From Phycisphaerales bacterium UBA7708 (GTDB lineage Bacteria > Planctomycetota > Phycisphaerae > Sedimentisphaerales > Anaerohalosphaeraceae): DNA of 11,109 nucleotides. The position numbers and the translations under genes were made by a program. The stretch is from NCBI GenBank assembly GCA_002482415.1, contig DLFY01000144.1:29198-40306 (forward strand). Reading direction: 5' to 3'. Shown here piece after piece: positions 1 through 6,575 of this stretch. The stretch's first letter is position 1; each line of letters starts with the position of its first letter. Under the pieces are notes generated by a model. It saw only the letters and a list, made by a program, of their open reading frames with translations, ran no database searches and was not told the DNA's origin.

Positions 1-2308
1 TGGTGGTGCCGCCCCAGAACATGGTCTGGAACGTTGACTTTTCGGCAAAATCGAGGAATGGCCAGTGCCGCAGACCATTGGCGACAATATCGCCAAGTTG
101 AGTTCCCGCAGGCAGGACGGATGCGATTTTGGTATAGACGGTCTGTTCTTTGGGCGCTGCAATCCACAGGTCGGCGACGACATTGGGCTGTCCCAGTTCG
201 ACGTCGAAATTCTGTAGAGCGTGATGGATGCGGAAGTCGTTGTAAATCAGAGAGCCGTGGTCCTGTCGGAAGTTGCTGAAGTCGAACATGCGGTCGGTCA
301 TCATGCCGGATAAATCGCCGAACAGTTCGGCATAATGCAGATTTCGACTGTTCCGCAGGAAATTGGCGTGAGATTCCCAATGACCGCCGGTCAGAAATCC
401 GGGCTGATGGCCTTGGACATAGTGACCGAATTCGTGCGGGGTGGGATTGCCCCAGCCTTCATCGAGCAGGCCGGAACCGTTGATGCCGATATGCATGAAG
501 CCGTTCCATCCGCCGCACCAGAAACCGTCGTACCAGGTGATGTGGTTGATTTTGTAGCGATTGCCGTTGCGGCGCCAGGTGTCAAAACTTTCAAACGGTT
601 CCTGATAATGGAGTTTTTTGCAATAGACCTGATAGCTTTCCTCAATCATGCGCAGGGCGCGTCTGCCCATCACTTCGGGATTGAATCCGCTGTATCGCTG
701 GTAACTCTGGGGTGACCACCAGAAAGCGGCATGCTTGGATTCCATGGAGCTGCAGTTGGCCAGGGTTTCGCCGCTGTAGATATTCAGGTTGGTATTAAGC
801 AGGAGCACGTCTCCGGGCAGATCTCCGACCTCAAAATAATCGATGGAGAAGGTCTGACCGATGCCGGTATTGCCCAAAGGCATGATGCGGATATCCGTCA
901 GGCGGTCCCTCCACCGGACGGCCAGGCCCAGGTCAAGGCGATAGATATGCCATTGGCCGTCCTGCGGGATTTTTTCGGCAGGGATGACCAGATTCATGTT
1001 CGAGCCGGGGTCAATGCCGGACTGGGAGGAAGTGCCGTAAAAGATAATAATATCATTCTGGACGGATGCGGGCAATTTCATCTGGAACTGGATATAATCG
1101 AAGTAGCCGAAATCCAGGTCGGGGCCGTTTTCGATGCCGGTCAATTGGATAAACGGTGCATTTTGGGTGGCGGTCGCTGTCAAATAGTAATCAGCAACGA
1201 CGATGTCGGTTAATCCGCTGGTGGTCCATCCGTCGAGGCTGCCGGGGGTATTCCATTTGCCGAGGATTTGAGCTGTTTGTGCTTTGGGCGTCGAGGAGTT
1301 ATCCACCAGGCGAGTCCAGACATCGACCGTCAGGTCCGGCTTTGTCCAGACCGAGGGCTGTCCGGCCGGATCGACGGAAAAGGTGAATACCTGACTCTGG
1401 GCCACAGGGGTAGCGGGGGCGGAGGTATTGTAAGCGATAATCTTCCAGTAATAAGTGGTACTGGGTGCGATGGATACATTGACCTGTGAGACCGGCTGCT
1501 GCGTGACAATACGATCGTTTTGGGTCCAACTGGCTTCGGATGGCGAGGTGCTCAGATAAACATCGACGATGATCGGGTCATTTACATTGGCTGGCGTGGG
1601 GTTGGTCCAGGATAGACGCAGCGGATCACGGGGCAGGACTTTGGCGCCATTGGCCGGGCTGGTGTTAAACGCATGGGAACTGCGGTATAAAACGGCATCG
1701 TCGATATAGAATGTTCCGGTTTCGCCGGGGGAGTTTTGGGCGGCCTGGATGACGACACGGTTGGTTACCCGGTTGATGTAGTCCGATGTGCCCGGAGTAT
1801 AGGCGCTCAGGTTGGCACTTCCGACATACACACTTGCTTCAACATAGGTCCATGCTTTGTTGGTCAGCATCGCGGGGGTGATCGTCGTGCGGTGCGATTT
1901 GAGATGAATGTTCCAGTTGTTGGTGGCAAGAAATTCAAGACCGAATTTATCCGTTGCCGAATTATTCCCGGATTCAGCACTGTCGTAGTACACCCAGAAA
2001 CCGCAGGTCCACCATGCGTTTTCGATGGAGGCCGGGCTTCCGGCGGGCATGTCGGACTGGCGAAAATTGGAGTAAGCGGTGGTATTGGCTCCGATTTTGA
2101 CGGATTTCGAGCCGGTGTGGGCGCGGGTGTTGACGACAGTAAAGTTGCCGTTCCAGCTTTTCCAGATATCGACATCGGTCCCGTCAGACACGACCCCAAG
2201 AGCAAGACTTTCGAAGCTCGGATTGTCAAGTCCTGCTGCGCCCTGAACATATGTGCCGACAGCAAGTAGCAAAAGCAACCCTAAGGCAGGGCGTCTGATT
2301 CTTTCCAT
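1..2308 (-). CDS. Secreted HExxH metallopeptidase-like protein (DUF6055/Svx-like), C-terminus cut off by window edge
   Basis: The reading frame is open from ATG at 2308 to the left edge, giving 769 residues with no stop. The start is supported by AGGAG at 2320-2316, 7 nt upstream. Residues 1-24 form a signal peptide (MERIRR, a Leu/Ala core, then VQGAAG). Residues 25-205 look like a carbohydrate-binding beta-sandwich ending in a YIDDAVLY motif. Residues 208-318 look Fn3-like (LRLSWTNPTP, TTYYWKIIAYN). Residues 345-498 look like a second jelly-roll domain. From about 515 a peptidase-like domain follows: SMESKHAAFWW at 521-531, HEFGH at 625-629, and WESHANF at 644-650 with E645 a possible third zinc ligand. 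HEFGH, ESHAN and the later HWPFLDF together recall the DUF6055 family, which includes Svx and AvrXca of plant pathogens. That family call is from memory. The function is probably extracellular proteolysis, but the substrate is unknown. The gene is divergent from the sigma gene at 2531. A C-terminal anchor or dockerin-like segment could lie outside the window. Confidence 0.85.
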   Translation of the reverse strand, partial: MERIRRPALGLLLLLAVGTYVQGAAGLDNPSFESLALGVVSDGTDVDIWKSWNGNFTVVNTRAHTGSKSVKIGANTTAYSNFRQSDMPAGSPASIENAWWTCGFWVYYDSAESGNNSATDKFGLEFLATNNWNIHLKSHRTTITPAMLTNKAWTYVEASVYVGSANLSAYTPGTSDYINRVTNRVVIQAAQNSPGETGTFYIDDAVLYRSSHAFNTSPANGAKVLPRDPLRLSWTNPTPANVNDPIIVDVYLSTSPSEASWTQNDRIVTQQPVSQVNVSIAPSTTYYWKIIAYNTSAPATPVAQSQVFTFSVDPAGQPSVWTKPDLTVDVWTRLVDNSSTPKAQTAQILGKWNTPGSLDGWTTSGLTDIVVADYYLTATATQNAPFIQLTGIENGPDLDFGYFDYIQFQMKLPASVQNDIIIFYGTSSQSGIDPGSNMNLVIPAEKIPQDGQWHIYRLDLGLAVRWRDRLTDIRIMPLGNTGIGQTFSIDYFEVGDLPGDVLLLNTNLNIYSGETLANCSSMESKHAAFWWSPQSYQRYSGFNPEVMGRRALRMIEESYQVYCKKLHYQEPFESFDTWRRNGNRYKINHITWYDGFWCGGWNGFMHIGINGSGLLDEGWGNPTPHEFGHYVQGHQPGFLTGGHWESHANFLRNSRNLHYAELFGDLSGMMTDRMFDFSNFRQDHGSLIYNDFRIHHALQNFDVELGQPNVVADLWIAAPKEQTVYTKIASVLPAGTQLGDIVANGLRHWPFLDFAEKSTFQTMFWGGTT

Positions 2309-2315
2309 GACCTTA

Positions 2316-2320
2316 CTCCT
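2316..2320 (-). promoter_or_regulatory. Ribosome binding site of the peptidase-like gene
   Basis: The minus strand reads AGGAG, then 7 nt, then ATG at 2308. This fixes the start of the partial minus-strand gene, and the signal peptide begins directly at this codon. Confidence 0.8.
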
Positions 2321-2404
2321 GTATCCGGTTTCAGAATCCATTTATTTTATAAGATAATGAGCAGTAAAGGCAAAAACATGAAATAAAATATCGGAATAAA
2401 AGGA

Positions 2405-2421
2405 TAATTATTGAATAATTA
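2405..2421. repeat. 17-bp palindrome in the divergent promoter region
   Basis: TAATTATT, a central G, then AATAATTA: 8-bp arms that pair perfectly. It sits 97 bp from the minus-strand start and 110 bp from the sigma start, a plausible place for an operator acting on both genes. The surroundings are very AT-rich, so chance occurrence is realistic. Confidence 0.3.
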
Positions 2422-2530
2422 AAGTATAAACGGGTCTAATATTACTCGAAAACATAAAAAAATACCTGTTCGATAGAAAATAACAAAAATTAATTTCATT
2501 TTATCGGCCAGTGTCATCATTATATATACT

Positions 2531-3088
2531 ATGACTCAAGACAAACAGCACAACCCGGCCGGCAGCATACCGCAAGAAGGGATGGCGGAATTTGTTCGGC
2601 TTTTAACGGCAAACCAGAGCCAGATTTACGCCTATATTATGAGTCTGGTGGGTAATTGCGCCGATGCCGATGATGTCTTGCAGGAAACGACGGCGATGAT
2701 GTGGGAAAAATTCAGTGAGTTCAAGCCGGGGACTGATTTTATCTCGTGGGGCGGAGCGATTGCTTATTATAAAGTCCGGGAGTTTCGTCGGAGCCACCGT
2801 GAGAAATTCCATTTTGATGACGAGGTTCTTGATATTCTTTCACGTGATGCCAGGCATGAACTGCGGGATGCCAATACCTATCTGAGCAAGCTGCACGACT
2901 GCATGAAGAAGCTCAAGGCCAGTGATTATCAACTGGTCCGGCTGCGATATTTTTCGGGTGTCAGCATCAATGAACTGTCACAACGGTTCAATAAAACGGT
3001 GCGGACGGTTTATTATCAGATTGCGAAAATCCACGGTTTGCTCATGCGGTGCATTGAACGGTCGGTTTCGTCGGAGGATCGGGTATGA
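2531..3088 (+). CDS. ECF-type RNA polymerase sigma factor (planctomycete FecI-like)
   Basis: A 185-residue sigma-70 family protein with only regions 2 and 4, typical of extracytoplasmic function sigma factors. Region 2 spans about residues 25-92 and has the core-binding signature DADDVLQET at 45-53. Region 4 spans about 118-177, with a helix-turn-helix around GVSINELSQRFNKTVRTVYY (143-162). It directs RNA polymerase to a specific promoter set. Its stop overlaps the start of the FecR gene (ATGA, 3085-3088), so the two are translationally coupled and the FecR protein is the likely regulator. The start is uncertain. ATG 2531 has no Shine-Dalgarno sequence, and ATG 2582 (residue 18) has a purine-rich GAAGG that lies too close. 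Region 2 is intact with either start. It is paralogous to the sigma factor at 9607, sharing YAY, DADD-LQET and LSQ. Confidence 0.93.
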   Translation: MTQDKQHNPAGSIPQEGMAEFVRLLTANQSQIYAYIMSLVGNCADADDVLQETTAMMWEKFSEFKPGTDFISWGGAIAYYKVREFRRSHREKFHFDDEVLDILSRDARHELRDANTYLSKLHDCMKKLKASDYQLVRLRYFSGVSINELSQRFNKTVRTVYYQIAKIHGLLMRCIERSVSSEDRV

Positions 3089-4764
3089 TGCAGGAACCGA
3101 CCGGAGACAAGCTGTATTTGATGCTGCGTCTTTTTGATGGAACGATTGAGCAGGCGGAGTTCGAGACGCTGAATTGTTCGATTAAGGAAAGCCCGGAGGT
3201 TCGGAGCCTGTATTTCCGGTACCTGAAAGTCTATCTGGCGATGAAAAATGCGCGGTATCTGGACAAGTCCGGGCAGTCTGACCTTGATTTGGAAAACTTT
3301 CTGTCTGAACTGGGGCAATATGAATCTCTGGCGCCTGCGGTTCCAGTGGAAGAACCCGAAGCGGAGCCGGTATGTCTGCCGAAACTGACGGTTCAGGAAA
3401 CGCCGTACCGATTCAATAAATATTCCTTCTATACCGCACTGACGGCGCTGGCGGCGACGATTCTGTTTATTGCAACCATTTACTTCCTGCCGCCGCGTGT
3501 GATTCCCAATCCGGTGGCAAGAGTGCTCGACGCTTCTGGTGCCCGATGGCAGCAGGCCAGGACATCCAAAAGCCAGTCGATTCTTTTTGAGGGGACTTTG
3601 ACCGTTACCGAGGGGACCTTGAAATTTGCCATGTATGATGGAACGGAAGTGAACCTGTCTGCGCCTGCGATGATAGAGCTTGAGCAGGTGGATCGGCTGT
3701 TTTTGAAGCAGGGCAGACTGCGTGCGGCGGTGCCGCCGGCGGCGACGGGATTTACGGTACGCACGCCTTCGGGTTCCATTGTGGATTTTGGGACCGATTT
3801 TTCGGTTGCTGTCGATACAGCGGGAACAACCGAAGTCGAGGTTTATAAGGGGATTGTAGAACTGCGGGACAGTACGAATCCGCTGATATATAAGACCACC
3901 CAAAAGCTGACGATGGGTCAAAAAGGCACCATTGCCCCGGACGGGGTGATATCCTGGAGTGAACCCGCTCAATACCATAATAACGGCGAAATTCGTGTGC
4001 AGTGGCTGTGTCCGGAAGCCGTGGGAACCTGGAAAGACCCTTCATTCTGGAATAACGGATTGGTGCGCGGTGCGGAGCTGGTCTCGGAATTCCGGGCAGC
4101 CGATTCACCCAAAATTGCTTTGGTGGATGCCAGGACTGCGGGGGCCAATAAGATTATGGCCCGTCGTGCGGATGTGGGGCTGTTAAGCAGCTATCCATTT
4201 ACGGTACAGATGGATGGCGGGCAGGTTCAGCTTGAGCAGCTCTGGGTAGGACGCATGGGACTTAGTGACAGAGCCGAGGGGCGATGGCTGATGTCGGACG
4301 GCGATTTGGTCCTGAAGGGCAGAGACCTGACCATGCTGTTTATCGGTGATAAATGCAAAGGGCTGATGGAGATTAACGGAGGCCGGGTTGAGGTGTTTGG
4401 CGCGGTGCGGGTGGGATGCAATGAAGGGACCGGCGCCTTTGGTGACAGTCATGGAACGCTGGCCGTCAACGGCGGGGAAATGACGATTTACGGCGTTCTG
4501 GAAGTGGCTGCTGCCGATAGTGTGGGAATTGCCCGGCTGAATGGCGGACAGATACGAGCCTTCGATATCCGTATTAATAAAAAGGGGACGCTTGTCATTG
4601 CTGATGGAATTCTTGTTTTGGAAGGCAATAAAATGGAGCGTATTCAGGAGATGATTCATTCCGGCCTGATTCAGAGCGATGGTCGGGAGATTCTGGCTGA
4701 CTATACGCCAGACGATACACGCGGATTCGGACGCGACAAGACTATCATTCGTGTCGAGCAGTAG
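3085..4764 (+). CDS. FecR-domain single-pass membrane protein, putative anti-sigma factor with beta-solenoid-like C-terminus
   Basis: A 559-residue protein. Residues 1-85 are a predicted cytoplasmic domain (DKLYLMLRLFDGTIEQAE, then SPEVRSLYFRYLKVYLAM) similar to the N-terminus of the second FecR protein at 10137. It has no HxxxCxxC zinc motif. Residues 114-135 are one hydrophobic transmembrane segment. Residues 170-262 form a FecR-type domain, with GFTVRTPSGSIVDFGTDFSV at 222-241 and EVEVYKGIVELRD at 250-262. From about 400 to 513, short strands with Gly turns recur (LMEINGGRVEVFG, TLAVNGGEMTIYG, IARLNGGQIRAFD), suggesting a beta-solenoid outside the membrane. The start is supported by GGAGG at 3073-3077, 7 nt from ATG 3085; ATG 3088 is an alternative. 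In FecIR-type systems the cytoplasmic part binds the sigma factor and the outer part senses a signal. That role is inferred from family and position. Confidence 0.88.
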   Translation: MMQEPTGDKLYLMLRLFDGTIEQAEFETLNCSIKESPEVRSLYFRYLKVYLAMKNARYLDKSGQSDLDLENFLSELGQYESLAPAVPVEEPEAEPVCLPKLTVQETPYRFNKYSFYTALTALAATILFIATIYFLPPRVIPNPVARVLDASGARWQQARTSKSQSILFEGTLTVTEGTLKFAMYDGTEVNLSAPAMIELEQVDRLFLKQGRLRAAVPPAATGFTVRTPSGSIVDFGTDFSVAVDTAGTTEVEVYKGIVELRDSTNPLIYKTTQKLTMGQKGTIAPDGVISWSEPAQYHNNGEIRVQWLCPEAVGTWKDPSFWNNGLVRGAELVSEFRAADSPKIALVDARTAGANKIMARRADVGLLSSYPFTVQMDGGQVQLEQLWVGRMGLSDRAEGRWLMSDGDLVLKGRDLTMLFIGDKCKGLMEINGGRVEVFGAVRVGCNEGTGAFGDSHGTLAVNGGEMTIYGVLEVAAADSVGIARLNGGQIRAFDIRINKKGTLVIADGILVLEGNKMERIQEMIHSGLIQSDGREILADYTPDDTRGFGRDKTIIRVEQ

Positions 4765-4780
4765 ACCGTGCCTGGATTGT

Positions 4781-4810
4781 CCGGTTCCTTGTTCAATATA
4801 GACGAACCGG
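4781..4810. repeat. Inverted repeat just downstream of the FecR gene
   Basis: CCGGTTC at 4781-4787 pairs with GAACCGG at 4804-4810 across a 16-nt loop, 17 nt after the FecR stop codon. There is no T tract, so it is not a classic intrinsic terminator. It could stabilise or process the mRNA end, or be fortuitous. Confidence 0.4.
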
Positions 4811-4897
4811 CGACGGGAAATGAACGAAAGAGTGTCGCAGGAAAGTGAATAAGCCTGATTGCAAAAAACCGGAAGTATATTTTGAAAGGAGAGGTGT

Positions 4898-4924
4898 ATG
4901 ATGGTACTTAGAATGGGAGGTTAG
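4898..4924 (+). CDS. Candidate 8-residue leader peptide
   Basis: ATG ATG GTA CTT AGA ATG GGA GGT TAG encodes MMVLRMGG. AAGGAG at 4886-4891 lies 6 nt upstream, as good a ribosome site as those of the real genes nearby. It sits 87 nt before the secreted-protein gene at 5011. It could be a short upstream ORF that affects translation or transcription of the leader, or a chance match. It has no recognisable attenuator codon bias. Confidence 0.25.
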   Translation: MMVLRMGG

Positions 4925-4960
4925 AGGAGAGGTCAAAGACGGCAGTTCAAGGCAAGGCGT

Positions 4961-4973
4961 GCCCTGTGAGGGC
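4961..4973 (+). repeat. Small leader hairpin
   Basis: GCCCT, loop GTG, AGGGC: a perfect 5-bp GC-rich stem. It ends 26 nt before the AAGGAG ribosome site of the gene at 5011. It could influence access to that site, but there is no direct sign of regulation. Confidence 0.3.
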
Positions 4974-5010
4974 GATGTTCATGTATTAACATTTATTTCA
5001 AGGAGTACTG

Positions 5011-6510
5011 ATGATGAAGAAAATAATATCTTTAGCGCTATTGTTTTGTTTCGTTGTCTGTTCAACGGCAATGGCTGATCTGGTCGACCCATTCAATGTC
5101 GCCCATGATTACCTGACAAGCGGGGTCGCTGGAACAGGCTGGAGCGGCATAATGAATGTCGGAAATGCGACGATTTTGAACGCGTCGATTACGGCCGCAG
5201 ATAAGCTTCGTATTACCGGAGTTGGTGATTGGGGCGGCACAGGTACCGGCGGCCCATTCCTCTATAAAGAGGTGACCGGAGACTTTATCGCTGAAACCAA
5301 AGCGGGTGCGGAACACTTTGCCTGTGCCGGGCTTATGGTTCGTCTGGCGGATGTGGCGGCCGGCGGTGCGGGTGAAGACAATATGATCCTTGCTTACTGG
5401 CCCGTGGAGTTCTGGAATGTCGGCACCATTTTCTGGCCTACCGATAACGGCGCACGCCCGGAATATGATAATTCAGGCTATAATGCCGGTGCAATCCCGT
5501 CGTATTTAAGAGTGGAACGTCGAGGCGCCGATTTTTATTGGTCCCGCAGTTCTGACGGTGTGACCTGGCAGGCGCTGCCGTCTGCCAATCCGAGAGTGCG
5601 TCCGGATATGGACGTTGCGGTGCTGCAGGTGGGTCTGATTCAGAACTTTGGAGGCTGGGCGGAGCAGGATGTTGATTATGAGTATTTTACTCTGATTGAA
5701 CAAGTCACCGCGTTTTCCGGGACCAAAAAAGTCAGTGAAGGAAGTCCGGCGGTAACCATCACCGTCGATTTGCTCGGACCGGCTCCGACGGCACCGGTGG
5801 ATGTTGTTTTAACGGAGGTTACCACGGGGGACCCGAATGATCTGCTGATGAACGGGTCGCAAAGCCCGGTGACGATTACGTTCCCCGCCGGCATAAAGCA
5901 GAAGACGTTTACCCTTCAGGCCATTGATGATGTGCTGCAGGAAGGCCCTGAAAATGTCAAGATAACAGCCAGTGTGTTCAGCACTGATTCTAATTATGCA
6001 GGTCATCCGGGAGGCTCGATCGTTGTGAATATCATCGACAACGAAGCGGGGCTGCTGGTTGATGAGGGCAATGGCGTGGCCGTTGACGAAAATGGTACCC
6101 TCAGCGACAGCATCAGCATCGTATTAAGCACAGAGCCGACCGCAGATGTTACGGTAGCGATTTCGACAGACGGTCAAACGAATGTGACGTCTCCGCTTGT
6201 CTTCACTTCTGCAAACTGGAATACACCACAAACTGTAATTGTTACAGGCGTTGACGATGCCATTCTGGAGACGGATCCGCACACCGGCAAGCTGAGTTTT
6301 TCCGCCAGCAGCAGTGACCCGGCCTATCAGGGGGTTACGGCATTTGATGTCATGGTAACAATAAAGGAAAATGATTGCGGGGCCTGGGGTTATTCGCGAT
6401 ACGATGCCAATCAGGATTGTGTGGTCAATCTGAGTGATATGGCGCAGTTGGCCCTGCAATGGATGCAGTGTACGTTCCCGAATGCCGACGGATGCGTTGA
6501 TATGCGTTAA
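5011..6510 (+). CDS. Secreted DUF1349/ConA-like and Calx-beta-like protein with dockerin-like C-terminus
   Basis: A 499-residue exported protein. Residues 1-22 are a signal peptide (MMKK, a hydrophobic core, then STAMA). Residues 24-230 resemble a DUF1349/concanavalin A-like domain: GPFLYKEVTGDFIAET at 81-96, AGLMVRLAD at 106-114, SDGVTWQALP at 181-190 and VDYEYFTL at 221-228. Residues 232-345 and 348-453 are Calx-beta-like sandwiches, the second with LVFTSANWNTPQTVIVTGVD at 396-415. Residues 454-499 are dockerin-like (DANQDCVVNLSD) with four Cys at 456, 470, 487 and 495. No catalytic domain is recognised, so it probably binds or displays something at the cell surface. AAGGAG at 5000-5005 supports the start; ATG 5014 is an alternative. 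It lies 65 bp from the paralogous gene downstream, probably in one operon. The role of the dockerin-like end is unproven and no cohesin is seen. Confidence 0.9.
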   Translation: MMKKIISLALLFCFVVCSTAMADLVDPFNVAHDYLTSGVAGTGWSGIMNVGNATILNASITAADKLRITGVGDWGGTGTGGPFLYKEVTGDFIAETKAGAEHFACAGLMVRLADVAAGGAGEDNMILAYWPVEFWNVGTIFWPTDNGARPEYDNSGYNAGAIPSYLRVERRGADFYWSRSSDGVTWQALPSANPRVRPDMDVAVLQVGLIQNFGGWAEQDVDYEYFTLIEQVTAFSGTKKVSEGSPAVTITVDLLGPAPTAPVDVVLTEVTTGDPNDLLMNGSQSPVTITFPAGIKQKTFTLQAIDDVLQEGPENVKITASVFSTDSNYAGHPGGSIVVNIIDNEAGLLVDEGNGVAVDENGTLSDSISIVLSTEPTADVTVAISTDGQTNVTSPLVFTSANWNTPQTVIVTGVDDAILETDPHTGKLSFSASSSDPAYQGVTAFDVMVTIKENDCGAWGYSRYDANQDCVVNLSDMAQLALQWMQCTFPNADGCVDMR

Positions 6511-6575
6511 CCGGTCCGGCAGCGTGAATCGATATGCAAGATGAGTGATGAACCTAATTACGGGAGAATGTTATT

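Larger units (their letters stand above)
2309..2530. promoter_or_regulatory. Divergent AT-rich intergenic region
   Basis: These 222 bp separate the divergent peptidase-like and sigma factor genes, so promoters for both should lie here. The region is much richer in A and T than the flanking genes and has no credible ORF. It contains a perfect short palindrome at 2405-2421. TATACT at 2525-2530 resembles a -10 box but touches the annotated sigma start. No convincing -35/-10 pair with standard spacing could be fixed on either strand. Confidence 0.6.
4765..5010 (+). promoter_or_regulatory. Leader region between the FecR gene and the first secreted paralog
   Basis: A 246-bp gap without a normal-sized gene. 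It contains a 7-bp inverted repeat (4781-4787 with 4804-4810), a mini-ORF with a good ribosome site (4898-4924), further SD-like purine tracts at 4917-4921 and 4924-4932, a GCCCT/AGGGC hairpin (4961-4973), and a weak ATGTT/AACAT repeat (4975-4992). AAGGAG at 5000-5005 serves the gene at 5011. No hairpin is followed by a T run, so FecR transcripts may read through. A separate promoter here is also possible. Confidence 0.45.

Noticed and set aside
1736..2269. Open frame of 177 codons on the plus strand, and similar frames at 335-715 and 731-1213
   Set aside because: All are antisense to the minus-strand secreted gene, which has a ribosome site, signal peptide and motif-bearing domains through the whole stretch.
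3016..3978. Long open frame of 320 codons on the minus strand
   Set aside because: It lies antisense across the sigma and FecR genes, is unusually rich in Arg, Gln and His, and matches no recognisable domain. The plus-strand genes are clearly real, so this is a shadow frame.
4781..4810. Intrinsic terminator after the first FecR gene
   Set aside because: The inverted repeat is real, but the loop is long and no T run follows, so it was kept only as an inverted repeat.
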